From Burkholderiales bacterium (GTDB lineage Bacteria > Pseudomonadota > Gammaproteobacteria > Burkholderiales > Ga0077523), in NCBI GenBank assembly GCA_022843925.1, contig JALHMS010000006.1:196175-260174 (forward strand): 64,000 nt of DNA, in the 5' to 3' direction. Under the pieces are notes generated by a model, which was not told the origin of the DNA, ran no database searches, and was given only the letters and a program-made list of their open reading frames with translations. Below, in pieces: positions 16,062 to 26,900 of this stretch (positions are counted from its first letter, which is position 1; each line of letters begins with the position of its first letter). The position numbers and the translations under genes are program-made.

Positions 16062-18302
16062 CTACGGCCGTCCGAGCATCAGGTAGAGCGCATCCTGGCC
16101 CGTGCCCGCGTGCCCCCACGCCAGATACATCGGGCCGAGCGCGGTGTCCGCCGCCAGGAAGAGCGATCCCGCGAACCGCAACCCGCGGCCGTCGGGATCG
16201 CCCGCGATCTGCGAGAACACGTTGCCCCCTTCGATCGATGCGCCCCAGAAGAGTCCGTCCGCCAGCGCCGGAATCCGGTCGAACCGGTGGTAGTAGACGG
16301 CGCGCCCGACCAGGAACGACTCTCCGACCAGGCTCCCGATCGGGTAGCCCGACAGATTGAAGAGGCCGCCGAGCGAATAGATGTCGTAGAACGGCAGTTC
16401 GCCGGAGAACGCCTTCCCGCCGCGCACGCCGAGCAGCACGCTGTCGGCGCGTCGGCCGAGCGCGTGGCTCGCATCGAAATCCGCGCGGACGTAGTCGGTG
16501 CCCGCACCGAGGGTCTCCATCGAACGGATGACCGTCCCTGCCAGGCGGCTGCCGCGCGTGGGGAAGTTGATGTTGTCGAACTGGTCGTAGAGGGCACGTA
16601 CGTTGAGGTTCGCCACATCGGCCTCCGCCGACCGGAAGAGCGGGATGGCCACCGATGGTGTCGCCGATGCGGTGCCGCGATAGACGCCGGCCCGCACCTC
16701 GCCCCACTTCTCGAAGTTCGCGCCGACATCGAAGCCCACGCCCGCCTGCCGGACCTGGTACTGCGCGATGCGATTGCTGCCCACGTAGACGTCGAGCACG
16801 CGTTCCGAGGCTTCGAAACGCGGCGCCACGAACAGCCATCCGCGCAGGTCGAGCGGCTGATACAGCTCCGACGTGATCGACGGGTTGAAGCCCACCTGCA
16901 GCCGGTTGCGCCATTCGCCGCCCAAGGCGTTCAGCCAGGTCCGGTTGTAGAAGAGTTGCAGGCTGAACCGGCCGTTGCCTTCGGAATCGGTCGACAGCGT
17001 GAGACCCGCGCGCAGGTAGTCGGGACCCCGGGGTGGCTCGCGGGTCTCGACCATCAGGGTCCGGACGCCGTCCCGGTCGGCGAAGAAGTAGTCGATCCGC
17101 TCGAGATCGCCGCGACCGTAGAGGCGGGCGACGTTCTCGTCGAGTTCCTCGTCGCCGGGAATGCGGCCGTCGCGCATCCGGATCGCGGCCTCGACCGCGG
17201 CCGGGTTCACCTTCTTCAGACGACTGTTGTCCACGATCATCCGCTGCGCCGGCGCAGGGGTGTGCAGGCGCGCGGTCTGCGCTAGGCGGAACGATTCGTA
17301 GGCCTCGGGCGCCAGCGTGAGGCGCGACAGCGCGGCGAGCTGGCTGCGCGCCGCAGCCTCGCCCCGTGGAACGATCTCCTGCGCCTGGTTGAACGACACC
17401 GCGCTGAAGCCCGCGAGGTCGGGTTCCAGAAGCACGTCCCGCGGCGTGATCTCGGCCAGCGACCGGCGCACGTTCTGCATGGTGAGGATGTGGATCATCT
17501 GCACCGACACGCCGAGCACGCTGCCCAGCTCGTCGCGCTTCAGCAGCGGACTACCGAGATTCACCACGATCACGATCTCCGCGCCCATGGCCCGCACCAC
17601 GTCGACGGGTACGTTCCGCACGAGCCCGCCATCGAGCAGGATGCGGCCGTCGATCTCCTCCGGGGAGATGATGCCCGGCACCGACATGCTCGCCCGCATC
17701 GCACGCGCGAGATCGCCCTTCGAGAGCACCACCATCTCCCCGGTTTCGATGTCGGTCGCGACGGCGCGGAACGGGATCGGCAGCCGGTCGAAATCGCCGC
17801 CGGGCGGTTCCTGCACGAAGGAGCGGAGGGTGGCGAGCAACTGCTGGCCGGCGATCGCGCCCTTCGGCAGGAAGGGCAGGCCGCGGCTCACACCGAATTC
17901 GATCCCCCACAGACCGGCGGCGTCGAGCTGCTTGCGCAGCACCGATTGCTCCGATCGCGGTGGGGCGTCGCGGAACACGCGTTCCCAGTCGATCTCGCGC
18001 AGCCGGCGCTCCATCTCGTCGGGCGTCATCCCGCTCGCGTAGGCGGCGCCGACGATGGATCCCATGCTGGTGCCCGCGATGCAGTCGACCGGGATCCGCA
18101 TCTCCTCGAGCACCCGCAACACGCCGACGTGCGCGAGGCCGAGCGCGCCGCCGCCGGACAGCACGAGGCCGATCTTCGGGCGTCGCGCAGTCTCGTCCGC
18201 CCACGCTCCGCCGCACCAGGCAACCCATGCGAGCAGGGCGATCGCGACGAGCGCGCGGCCGCCTCTCCGGTTGTGCGCGGTCCTACCTGCCATGGGCGCC
18301 AT
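16062..18302 (-). CDS. Patatin-like phospholipase with C-terminal outer-membrane barrel (PlpD/type Vd-like)
   Basis: 746 residues. After a signal peptide (ALVAIALLAWVAWCGGAWA) the patatin domain shows the oxyanion loop GLVLSGGGALGLAHVG, the nucleophile elbow GTSMGS and the catalytic Asp in ILLDGGLVRNVP. A POTRA-like segment (about 370-420, KKVNPAAVEAAIRMRDGRIP) leads into a 16-strand-type barrel (LRAGLTLSTDSEGNGRFSLQ onward) ending in a short aromatic tail. This is the architecture of type Vd autotransporter lipases such as PlpD. It should be a surface or periplasmic phospholipase. It overlaps the preceding histidine phosphatase gene by 20 bp. Confidence 0.9.
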   Translation of the reverse strand: MAPMAGRTAHNRRGGRALVAIALLAWVAWCGGAWADETARRPKIGLVLSGGGALGLAHVGVLRVLEEMRIPVDCIAGTSMGSIVGAAYASGMTPDEMERRLREIDWERVFRDAPPRSEQSVLRKQLDAAGLWGIEFGVSRGLPFLPKGAIAGQQLLATLRSFVQEPPGGDFDRLPIPFRAVATDIETGEMVVLSKGDLARAMRASMSVPGIISPEEIDGRILLDGGLVRNVPVDVVRAMGAEIVIVVNLGSPLLKRDELGSVLGVSVQMIHILTMQNVRRSLAEITPRDVLLEPDLAGFSAVSFNQAQEIVPRGEAAARSQLAALSRLTLAPEAYESFRLAQTARLHTPAPAQRMIVDNSRLKKVNPAAVEAAIRMRDGRIPGDEELDENVARLYGRGDLERIDYFFADRDGVRTLMVETREPPRGPDYLRAGLTLSTDSEGNGRFSLQLFYNRTWLNALGGEWRNRLQVGFNPSITSELYQPLDLRGWLFVAPRFEASERVLDVYVGSNRIAQYQVRQAGVGFDVGANFEKWGEVRAGVYRGTASATPSVAIPLFRSAEADVANLNVRALYDQFDNINFPTRGSRLAGTVIRSMETLGAGTDYVRADFDASHALGRRADSVLLGVRGGKAFSGELPFYDIYSLGGLFNLSGYPIGSLVGESFLVGRAVYYHRFDRIPALADGLFWGASIEGGNVFSQIAGDPDGRGLRFAGSLFLAADTALGPMYLAWGHAGTGQDALYLMLGRP

Positions 18303-19026
18303 GCCCCGAAGCGCCCCCGTCGTGGCCGGACCCGCGATGGTCGTCCACCGGGTCGAGCCCGAACACCTGGAGGTCGCGCACCAGGTCTCCCCACTGCGTC
18401 ATCGTGAGTCGCGCCGCGATGCGGGGTACGCCGGCGGCGTCCGGTCGCACGACGAACGCTTCGCCTTCCTCCGGGATCTCGCCGAGCGCGCCCTCGGCGT
18501 TGAAGATGTGCGCCACCACGACGACGTTGGTCCCGCGGGGTGCGCCCTGCGCGAGGATGGCCGACAACGCGGCGCCGGCTTCGCGCATCGCCTGGCCCGG
18601 TGCCGCGGAGGGGGCGAGCGCCGCGACGGCGTCGGCGCGGCCGAAGGCGAGCCGGGCGGTGTCCATGCAACGGCAGTACGGGCTGCTCCAGACGTCGGCC
18701 ACGGGGATCCCCAGCAGGCGCACGGCGTCGCCCATCTCCCGACTGGCCTCGCGCCCCATGGGCGAGAGGTTGCGCTGCCAGCTGCAGTCGGCGAAGTCGC
18801 CGCCCCTGGCGTCCTTCGCGAGCATGTCGGTCTTCGCATGCCGCACCACCAGCACGTTGCCGCCCTCGCGCAGGAGGCGCAGCGCCATCACGGCGCCCGG
18901 CTTCGAATGCCAATGGGCATGGGACCGGCGGTGGGGCGCGTCCTGCTGCGCCTGGAGCGGTATCGCGGCGAACGTCGCAGCGAGCGCGACCGCGGCGAGC
19001 AGACAGTTCAGGCGAGACCGTCGCAT
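18283..19026 (-). CDS. Exported histidine phosphatase-family protein with His-rich ends
   Basis: 247 residues. A signal peptide (LLAAVALAATFAAIPLQA) is followed by the phosphatase motif LVVRHAKTDM with the catalytic His, SSPYCRCMDTARLAFG, and the second His in VVVVAHIFN. The mature N terminus (HRRSHAHWHS) and the C terminus (DDHRGSGHDGGASGHGAHGR) are His- and Gly-rich, which could bind metal. Periplasmic members dephosphorylate small phosphate esters; the substrate is unknown. It is transcribed after the DctA-like gene and overlaps the patatin gene, so these proteins may act together on phospholipid or organophosphate products. Confidence 0.85.
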   Translation of the reverse strand: MRRSRLNCLLAAVALAATFAAIPLQAQQDAPHRRSHAHWHSKPGAVMALRLLREGGNVLVVRHAKTDMLAKDARGGDFADCSWQRNLSPMGREASREMGDAVRLLGIPVADVWSSPYCRCMDTARLAFGRADAVAALAPSAAPGQAMREAGAALSAILAQGAPRGTNVVVVAHIFNAEGALGEIPEEGEAFVVRPDAAGVPRIAARLTMTQWGDLVRDLQVFGLDPVDDHRGSGHDGGASGHGAHGR

Positions 19027-19046
19027 GGTTCTTCTTCCTTCCCGGA

Positions 19047-20411
19047 TCAGGGGGTGGGGCGGTGACCGCCGTGCAGATCCATCTTCGTGGTCACGGCGTC
19101 GAGCAACACTTCGGGCGCTTCCGCATCGAGGAACGTCTCGCGGTCGAGCACGCGCGCGAGGCGCTTCTCGTCGAGCGCCCCGCACCACTTCGCGACGACC
19201 AGCGTCGCGACGCTGTTGCCGACGAAGTTCGTGAGCGCGCGCGCCTCCGACATGAAGCGGTCGATGCCGAGGATCAGGGCGAGGCCCGCGACGGGGATCG
19301 ACCCGGTCGCCGAGAGGGTGGCGGCCAGCACGATGAAGCCGCTGCCCGTGACGCCTGCCGCGCCCTTCGACGTCAGCAGCAGGATGCCGAGCAGCGCCAG
19401 CTGGTCGCCGAAGGTCATCGGCGTGTCGGTGGCCTGCGCGATGAACACGGCGGCCATCGTGAGGTAGATCGACGTACCGTCGAGATTGAACGAGTACCCG
19501 GTGGGGATCACGAGTCCCACCACCGACTTCTCGGCGCCCGCGTTCTCCATCTTCGCCATGAGGCGGGGCAGCGCGGATTCCGATGACGACGTACCCAGCA
19601 CGAGGAACAGCTCCTCGCGGATGTAACGGATGAGCTTCCAGAGCGCGAAACGATGCATCCGCGCGACGACGCCGAGCACCACGAACACGAACAGGAAGCA
19701 GGTCACGTAGAACACGCCCATCAGCTTCGCGAGCTGCGCCAGCGAGCCGAGGCCGTGCTTGCCGATCGTGAACGCCATCGCACCGAAGGCGCCGATGGGG
19801 GCCACCTTCATGATGATGCCGACGATGCCGAACAGCACGTGCGACAGCCGCTCCACGAGATCGAACACCGGACGGCCCTTGGGTCCGTAGGCGTGGAGCG
19901 CGAACCCGAACAGCACCGAGAAGAAAAGCACCTGCAGCATCTCGCCCTTCGCGAAGGCATCGACGGCGCTGCCGGGGATGATGTTCAGCAGGAAGTCCGT
20001 CGTGCTCTGCATCTTGCCCGGCGCGGCGTACTGGGAGAGCGCCTTCGTGTCGAGGGTGGCCGGGTCCACGTGCATGCCGACGCCGGGCTCGAGGACGTTC
20101 ACCACGAAGAGACCGACGAGGAGTGCGATGGTGCTGAGGATCTCGAAGTAGAGCAGCGCGTAGGCGCCGGTGCGCCCGACCTTTTTCATGTCTTCCATGC
20201 CCGCGATGCCGGTCACGACGGTGCAGAAGATGATGGGCGCGATGATCATCTTCACCAGCTTGATGAACGCGTCGCCGAGCGGCTTCATCGCCGCGCCGGT
20301 GTCGGGCTGGAGGTGACCGAGCAGCACGCCCAGGGCAATGGCCACCAGCACCTGGAAGTACAGGCTTCGCCAGAGCGGGCGACGGGGCACCGCGGCCGTC
20401 GACGCGCTCAT
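19047..20411 (-). CDS. dctA: DctA-like dicarboxylate/proton(sodium) symporter
   Basis: 454 residues with the DAACS (SDF) family layout. N-terminal helices ([21 protein letters not shown]) are followed by the serine-rich hairpin [17 protein letters not shown], the unwound motif [25 protein letters not shown], and a terminal [28 protein letters not shown] that supplies the Asp/Arg/Asn substrate and cation ligands. It imports C4-dicarboxylates such as succinate, fumarate and malate across the inner membrane. The ATG at 20411 overlaps the TGA of the upstream serine hydrolase gene (ATGA), so the pair is translationally coupled. Confidence 0.92.
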   Translation of the reverse strand: MSASTAAVPRRPLWRSLYFQVLVAIALGVLLGHLQPDTGAAMKPLGDAFIKLVKMIIAPIIFCTVVTGIAGMEDMKKVGRTGAYALLYFEILSTIALLVGLFVVNVLEPGVGMHVDPATLDTKALSQYAAPGKMQSTTDFLLNIIPGSAVDAFAKGEMLQVLFFSVLFGFALHAYGPKGRPVFDLVERLSHVLFGIVGIIMKVAPIGAFGAMAFTIGKHGLGSLAQLAKLMGVFYVTCFLFVFVVLGVVARMHRFALWKLIRYIREELFLVLGTSSSESALPRLMAKMENAGAEKSVVGLVIPTGYSFNLDGTSIYLTMAAVFIAQATDTPMTFGDQLALLGILLLTSKGAAGVTGSGFIVLAATLSATGSIPVAGLALILGIDRFMSEARALTNFVGNSVATLVVAKWCGALDEKRLARVLDRETFLDAEAPEVLLDAVTTKMDLHGGHRPTP

Positions 20412-21454
20412 CGGTGTCCTGCGTCGACGGCCGCGAGCACCATCCCGAAGAACGTGTCGGCGTGGTCGGCGTCGATCCATCGCACCACCACCACCATGCG
20501 GCGCTCCGGTTCGATCCAGGTGAACGAGCTGCCCGCACCGATCGCGAAGCAGCTCGAAGCCGGGGCGCTCGGGAAGACGCGTCTCTCGTGGTTCAGCCAG
20601 AGCAGGTAGCCGTAGAAGGGGGCGATTGCGCAGGGGGTGCGCATCCGCTCGACCCAGGCCTTCGAGACCACCTGCCGGCCGTTTGCTCGGCCATCATCGA
20701 GCAGCATCTGGCCGACGCGGGCCTGGTCGGTGCTGCCGATCGAGATGCCGGCGCCCCAGTGCGTTCCGCCCGGGACGGATTGCATGCGTCTTCCGCCGAT
20801 CTCGACCCAGGCGTCGTCGTAGCCTTCCCAGCGCCAACCGTCGCTGGCCCCGATCGGCGCCATCACGGCTTCGCTGAACACCTCGGGCAGCGGGCGTCCG
20901 AAGAGATGCAGCAGCGCAAGCGAGAGCTGGTTGATGCGGACGTCGTTGTATTCCCAGAACGTGCCGGGCGCCTGCAGGGGGCGCGGATCGCCCTTGCGGC
21001 CCGCGGGTGCCCCACCTTGGAATTGCAGCGTGCGATAGCGGTCGACCTGGTCGGGCAGGCCGAAGCACTCACCCTCCCACTCGCTCGTCTGCTGGAGCAG
21101 ATGCGCCCACGTCACGTCGGCATTGCGGCCCGCGTCGAAGCCGATGCCGTGGATGCGGGCCCCGATGCGCTCGTCCGGATCCGGCAGCAAGCCGCGGTCG
21201 TGCGCGACGCCCGCGAGAATCGCGAGATAGGTCTTCGCGACGCTGAACGTGAGATCGGCGCGATCGGGCTCGCCCCACGCGGCGATCGTCCTGCCATCGA
21301 TGAGGATGGTTCCGGACACCGGGCCGCGATCGTGCACCGGACCGCGCAACCGGTTCCAGGGCGCAGGGTCGAGGTGGTGGATGCCCCATTGCGGGCCGAT
21401 CTCGCGGCTCCAGGGGGTTTCGTGCTCGACGGCGAAGCGGATGGCGTGTTCCAT
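20408..21454 (-). CDS. Serine hydrolase of the beta-lactamase/class C family
   Basis: 348 residues without a clear signal peptide, so probably cytoplasmic. The SxxK nucleophile motif is [14 protein letters not shown] YxN-like element follows in [19 protein letters not shown]. Late Gly-rich segments ([20 protein letters not shown]) take the place of KTG. Such proteins include esterases and peptidases as well as beta-lactamases; nothing here indicates antibiotic resistance. I chose the start at [15 protein letters not shown] (21454). It heads a four-gene run: hydrolase, dicarboxylate symporter, histidine phosphatase, patatin-barrel protein. Confidence 0.82.
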   Translation of the reverse strand: MEHAIRFAVEHETPWSREIGPQWGIHHLDPAPWNRLRGPVHDRGPVSGTILIDGRTIAAWGEPDRADLTFSVAKTYLAILAGVAHDRGLLPDPDERIGARIHGIGFDAGRNADVTWAHLLQQTSEWEGECFGLPDQVDRYRTLQFQGGAPAGRKGDPRPLQAPGTFWEYNDVRINQLSLALLHLFGRPLPEVFSEAVMAPIGASDGWRWEGYDDAWVEIGGRRMQSVPGGTHWGAGISIGSTDQARVGQMLLDDGRANGRQVVSKAWVERMRTPCAIAPFYGYLLWLNHERRVFPSAPASSCFAIGAGSSFTWIEPERRMVVVVRWIDADHADTFFGMVLAAVDAGHR

Positions 21455-21611
21455 GGGGCGGCGGCAGTGGCGTGGATCGGAGGGGACGCGGCGAAGTCGC
21501 ACGGTGCGTCCGCGATCGGCCGGAGTATGCCCGCGAAAGAGTGCTCTTGTGCTCCGCGACCGGCGCTACCATCTCCAAGGAATACGCCACCTTGTCCGGG
21601 GTCCCTGGTCC

Positions 21612-22154
21612 ATGTCTTTTCCGAGAGTTTCATCGCACGCCGTTGCAGCCGGCCTCGCCACGCTGCTGGCGTGCCTGTGCCCGCCGGCGGTCGCCTGTGT
21701 GGAAGGCGATCTCCGGGGGGACATCGTGCGGCTGGACAAGGAGGTCGGCGAGACGGCTGCCGGCGGACGCACGTCGATGCAGATCGTGGGTGCCGGCTGG
21801 TTCCGCGCCGCGACGATCGTGAAGGATGGCGGCACGACCGGGCAGACGATGGTGACGCTGGAACTCGACGGGGAGCCCGTGATCACGACCTCGTTCTCGA
21901 TGCTCGCGAACCCCTGGTACCAGCTCTCGACGGATTCCATCTCGGCATCCGTCCGTGTCGATGGCGCGCGCAGCACGATGACCATCTGGTATTCGCCCGA
22001 GCTGAAATTCCGGGCCCTGGCGTCGGTGCGCGTCGAGGTGGAGGAGATCGGTGTCGAGCGCATCGTCGTGCGGGCCATCATGAACAAGCCGGCCCCCCAC
22101 GAACACGTCCCGGGTCAGCCCGGGACCGCGGTCGCGCTGCCGGCCTTCCAGTAG
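21612..22154 (+). CDS. Exported protein of unknown function
   Basis: 180 residues starting MSFPRVSSHAVAAGLATLLAC, with a signal peptide ending near PPAVAC. The mature domain is mainly beta (VTLELDGEPVITTSFSMLAN, ASVRVDGARSTMTIWYSPEL) and acidic. I do not recognise the family. The ATG lacks a strong ribosome site, but the signal peptide marks the start. Its stop is only 3 bp from the stop of the converging DUF3299 gene. Confidence 0.65.
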   Translation: MSFPRVSSHAVAAGLATLLACLCPPAVACVEGDLRGDIVRLDKEVGETAAGGRTSMQIVGAGWFRAATIVKDGGTTGQTMVTLELDGEPVITTSFSMLANPWYQLSTDSISASVRVDGARSTMTIWYSPELKFRALASVRVEVEEIGVERIVVRAIMNKPAPHEHVPGQPGTAVALPAFQ

Positions 22155-22157
22155 TAG

Positions 22158-22808
22158 CTACGGACGGTAGGCTTCGACGCGCGCAGATTTCACGGTGTAG
22201 CCGATGTCGATGTCCGACGCGCCGTCCACCAGATAGAGCGCTTGCTTCGTCGCCGCGGCCGACAGTCGGCCCGTCACCCAGACGGGCATGAAGAGGCCGC
22301 TCAGTTCGAAGGCGGTGTCCGTCTTCACGTGAACGATCTGGTTCGCCGGCGGCGGCGTGTGGATGCACGCGCCGACCCACGGCACCAGCAGGAACTCGGT
22401 GACTTTCCTCCCCGTCACTTCGAGCGGCAGCACGTAGCCGGGCAGGCGCACGAGCACGCCATCCAGTGTCGAGACGAGCAGCCGGGCCTGCGCCCGGTTG
22501 CGGGCGGTGGTCTGCCGCCGCGTCTCCAGCAACGCCTCGACATCGTGCCCATCCTGCGCGAGTCGCTGCACAAGCGAGCGCTCCTTCGCGTCGTCGTCGG
22601 CGGTGAGCGTCTTGTCGCCTTTGGCCCGCCGGTCGCGGATCGCGGCGACGTCGGACAGCCAAGTCAGCGGATCACGCCCGAGCTTCGCGAACGGATTCTC
22701 GGCAGTCGCGCCCTTCGGTACGAGGTCCGCCCACATGAGTGTCCGCGGGTCCTCGGCGCGGGCGAGGGTGGCGAGCAGGGCGCAGAAGACAAGTATCGCG
22801 AGGCGCAT
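22158..22808 (-). CDS. Exported DUF3299 protein
   Basis: 216 residues with a signal peptide (MRLAILVFCALLATLARA). Segments LMWADLVPKG, DGVLVRLPGYVLPLEVTG, FLLVPWVGACIHTPPPANQ and FMPVWVTGRL match the DUF3299 pattern of small periplasmic proteins often found near membrane-export or heavy-metal genes. The function of the family is not known to me. The single Cys in the conserved VGACIHTPPPP-type motif may be functional. The neighbours on either side are unrelated exported proteins. Confidence 0.8.
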   Translation of the reverse strand: MRLAILVFCALLATLARAEDPRTLMWADLVPKGATAENPFAKLGRDPLTWLSDVAAIRDRRAKGDKTLTADDDAKERSLVQRLAQDGHDVEALLETRRQTTARNRAQARLLVSTLDGVLVRLPGYVLPLEVTGRKVTEFLLVPWVGACIHTPPPANQIVHVKTDTAFELSGLFMPVWVTGRLSAAATKQALYLVDGASDIDIGYTVKSARVEAYRP

Positions 22809-23031
22809 GTGCCGGGTCCGGAGGGGATTCGTCGCCCAAGCATACGGCGGGATCCGATGCGGTGTCGTCGTGCGCGAAACCGCGGGCCGTGCCGGCAGGT
22901 GTGACTTTTCGCACACCGGCGCGGTATCCCGCGTCACTGCCCAGGCGTGGCCGGACGGCGACACTTCGGTCGGGACGGCGGCACGCGATCCCCGCGGCGC
23001 CGTGGCTCCCGAACGCAAAGTGGAGATCACC

Positions 23032-23856
23032 ATGACGCATTCCCCCGCCCTTCCGCGGCCAGGCATCGTACGTCGCGGCCTGCTGACGTTCGCGCTCGCC
23101 TGCGCGGCCGTGCTGTCCCCGCCCGTCGTCGCCGCGGATAACTTCAGCGCGGCGCCGGCCTTCGACCCGCTCTACCCGAATCCGCCCTTTCTCCAGACCA
23201 ATGTGGACGAGTACATGGTCATCGTGTGGGAGGCGGACCGGGCCGCGATCGAAGCGTTGCTGCCGCCCGGCATCAAGCCGGCGGCATCGAACACGGTGGG
23301 CATGAACCACTATGTGGTCCGCGAGGGCGCCGGTCTCGCGCCGTACGAGGCGAGCTACGTCTTCGCCGAGATCGAGGGCATGGACGATCCCGGCGGCGGC
23401 AAGGCCCGATGGTTCCTGTGGGGCCTGTACTCGCCGGACCGGGCCGTTGCCGCGCTGCGGGAGGTGATGGGCTTCGCGCCCCGGCTGGGAACGACCCGCG
23501 TCACCGAGTCCGGGAAGAAGATGCGCGGCGCAGGTACTCGGGACGGCAAGGAGATCCTGTCCTCGGAGATCATGAACAAGGGCGAGGCCGCGGTGGCGGG
23601 CGGCACGCTGCACTACGGCGTGCTGCGCAACATGCCCACGATGATGGGGAACGCGACGGCCTCGTCGGAACTGGTGATGCATCCGATCTCGTGGACCGGT
23701 AGAGTGACCATGGCGGACCCGGTGTCGGTGAAGATCAATCTTCCGGACGCTCATCCGCTCAAGAAGCTCGAGCCGAAGAAGCTTCTCTACGGCTACTCGG
23801 GCAAGGACGTGAACTTCGTATTCGGGCATACGAAGCTGATCGAGAAGCGCCAGTAG
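23032..23856 (+). CDS. Exported acetoacetate-decarboxylase-like protein
   Basis: 274 residues. It has an N-terminal signal peptide (RRGLLTFALACAAVLSPPVVAA). The mature segments AIEALLPPGIKPAASNTVGM and YEASYVFAEIEGMDDPGG resemble the acetoacetate decarboxylase superfamily fold. I could not place the Schiff-base lysine with confidence, so the catalytic role is open; exported relatives may bind lipids or ketones. GGAG lies 8 bases before the ATG at 23032. Confidence 0.6.
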   Translation: MTHSPALPRPGIVRRGLLTFALACAAVLSPPVVAADNFSAAPAFDPLYPNPPFLQTNVDEYMVIVWEADRAAIEALLPPGIKPAASNTVGMNHYVVREGAGLAPYEASYVFAEIEGMDDPGGGKARWFLWGLYSPDRAVAALREVMGFAPRLGTTRVTESGKKMRGAGTRDGKEILSSEIMNKGEAAVAGGTLHYGVLRNMPTMMGNATASSELVMHPISWTGRVTMADPVSVKINLPDAHPLKKLEPKKLLYGYSGKDVNFVFGHTKLIEKRQ

Positions 23857-23954
23857 CCGTTTGCATCGCGGCCGGAACCGCGGGGATCGCAGGCGTCCCC
23901 GCGGCGCCACGAACGCCCGAAGTGCATCGATGTGTGGAGGAGGTCCGCGGCACG

Positions 23955-26900
23955 ATGGAGACGGTGCGTGGGTGGCTGGAGCGCCAGGGCCTGGGACAGT
24001 ACGGCCCCGCGTTCGAGCGCAACGACGTGGATCTCGAGGTGCTCGAATCGCTGACCGAGGCGGATCTCGAGACGCTGGGCGTGTCGCTCGGCCACCGCAA
24101 GCGGCTGCTGAAGGCCATCGTCGAGCGTGTCGCCGGTCGGTCGGGGACTGCAGGCGCCGCGCCGGCGATCGAGTCCACGACGGCCGCCGGGGAGCGTCGG
24201 CAGGTCACCGTGCTCTTCTGCGATCTCGTCGATTCGGTCCGGCTCTCGCGCGAGCGCGATCCCGAGGAGTTCCGGGCGATCCTGGCTGCGTATCACGGTG
24301 CGGTCGCGCAGTCGGTGCAGCGCTACGAGGGCTTCGTCGCCCAGATCCAGGGCGACGGCGTCGTCGCATATTTCGGGTATCCGCTCGCCCACGAGTCGGA
24401 GGCCGATCGGGCGGTGCGCGCCGGGCTCGCGATCATCGAGTCGCTGGTTGCGATGGCACCCCACGGTCAGGTGCGTCTGGAGGTGCGCATCGGCATCTCG
24501 GCGGGCCTGGTGGTCGTTTCGCACATCCTCGCGCCCGAGAAGAGCGCCGTCGGCGACACCCCGAATCTCGCCCACAGGCTGCAGGCCATCGCCTCGCCGG
24601 GCGAGGTTCTGGTCACCGATCGCGTGCGATCGATGGCGGGCGGTGCCTTCGACTACGAAGACCGCGGCCACCCCACCTTGAAGGGCGTCGGCGACGCCGT
24701 GCGGGTCTGGCGCGTGCTCGGCCCGAGTGGCGCTGCGAGCCGGTTCGAGGCCGCGACGCGCGGCGGTGTGACACCCCTGGTGGGCCGCGAGCAGGAGATC
24801 GGCCTGCTCCTCGATCGCTGGGAACTCGTGCGCGCCGGCCGCGGACAGGTGGTGCTGATCGCGGGCGAACCGGGCATCGGGAAGTCGCGGACGATGCGTG
24901 CGCTGCGCGAGCGCCTGGCCGACGGCGGCGTGCAGCCGGCGCAGTTCCAGTGCTCGCCCTATTCCGTGAACAGCGCGCTGCATCCGATCATCGATCACTT
25001 CGAGCGTGCACTCGGTTTCACTCGCGCGGACGACCCCGCCGGGCGCATCCGCAAGCTGGAGGAAACCCTCGAGGGCCGGTGGCAGCGTTCCACGCGCGAC
25101 TGCCATCTCGTGGCGCGGATGCTGAGCCTGGATGCCGATGCGCACTTCGGCCCGCTGGACGTCACGCCGCAGCGCCAGAAGGAGGAGACGCTGCGCCTGC
25201 TCGTCGACATGCTGGCGGGTATCGCGCGCGAGCGGCCCACCCTGATGCTGTTCGAGGATGCGCACTGGGCGGACCCCACGACGCTGGAACTGCTCGATCT
25301 CCTCCTGCGCCGTACCGAGTCGCTGCCACTGCTGTTGCTCGTGAGCTTCCGCCCCGAGTTCACGCCGGCCTGGACCGGCCGGCATGTCACGCCCATGCCG
25401 CTCGCCCGGCTGTCGCAGGTGCAGAGCGAGCACCTCGTTCGGCGCATCACGGCCGACAAGCCGTTGCCCGAAGACCTCGTCGGGCAGATCGTCGACAAGA
25501 CGGACGGGGTGCCGCTCTTCGTGGAGGAACTCACGAAGGCCGTGCTCGAATCCGGGCTCGTCGAGGACGCCGGCACCCACTATCGCTATGCCCGGTCCGT
25601 GGACCGCATGACCATTCCCGCCACGCTGCGCGATTCGCTGATGGCGCGGCTCGACCGGCTCATTCCCGTGAAGGAGATCGCGCAGATCGGTGCGGTGATC
25701 GGCCGCGACTTCGCCTACGACCTCGTGGCCGCCGTCGCGCCCATGAAGGGTGGCGCCCTCGACGACGCGCTGGAGCGCCTGGTGGCCTCGGAACTGGTGT
25801 TCCAGCGCGGCGCGATCCCGCACGCCGTCTACACCTTCAAGCACGCGCTCGTGCAGGACGCCGCCTACGATTCGCTGCTGAAGTCGAAGCGGCAGGAGCT
25901 GCATGCGGAGATTGCGGGGGTCCTCCTGAGCAGGACGGGTACGCTGGAGGGCATCGCCCCCGAGCGTCTTGCCCACCACTACACGGCAGCCGGCATGACC
26001 TCCGTCGCCGTGCAATGGTGGCACCGTGCCGGGGAGCACGCGATGCGCCGTTCGGCGATGCCGGAGGCGATCGCTCATCTGGAGCGCGCGCTCACGTTGA
26101 ACGAGACGCTGCCCGAGGGGCCGGAGCGCGACCTCATGGAGATGGAGATCCGCTCGGCGCTGGGAACGTCCCGGATGGCCCTGCACGGCTGGTCCGCCGC
26201 GCAGGTCGGGGAGTGTCTGCAACCGGCGCTGGCCATCGCGCGCCGACAGGGCCGGGTGGACCGCACCGCGCGGATCCTCTGGGGGCTCTGGGTGCATCGC
26301 CTGACGCGCGGGCGCATCGCCGAGGCCCGTGCGCTCGCCAGCGAGATGACGGCCGAGGCGGAGGTGATCGACGACGAGGACCTCCGGATCTGCGCGTCGC
26401 TCGCGCGGATGATCTCGGCGTTCTGGCTCGGCGCTCTCGAGGAGGCGCGGGTGGAAGGCGACCGGGTGCTGGGGCTCTACCAGGCCGATCGCCATCGCCG
26501 TCTCGCGGACTGGATCAACTCGGATCCCAAGACCCAGGTGGGCTGTTATGCGTCGCACTGGGAGTGGATGCTCGGTCATCCGGATCGCGCCGTGCGGACC
26601 GCGATCGCCAAGGACGAGCACGCGCGCGCCCGCGGACACCCCTTCGACCTCGGCTTCGCCCTGACCAACGGCGCGTTCGTCTTCGATTACCGGCGCGAGC
26701 CCGAGCAGCTCATGCAGCGCGTTCTGGAGGCCGAGCGGCTCGCCGAGCGGTGCGCGCTGCCGTTCATCGCGGGGAGCCTGGCGTCATTGCCCCGCGCCTG
26801 CGCGGAATTGCGTTTCGGGCGCCCGGGCACCACCGAAACGATCCTGCGCGATTCGCTGATGCGGCGCGCGACGGTCGACCATCACATCTGCGTGCCCTAT

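Noticed and set aside
20408..21454. Antibiotic resistance beta-lactamase
   Set aside because: The SxxK motif alone is shared with esterases and peptidases; there is no signal peptide or typical KTG triad, and the operon is metabolic.
23793..26639. Very long open frame antisense to the cyclase/AAA/TPR gene
   Set aside because: High G+C makes long antisense frames common; its translation is His/Arg-rich without domains, while the plus strand has clear cyclase and ATPase motifs.
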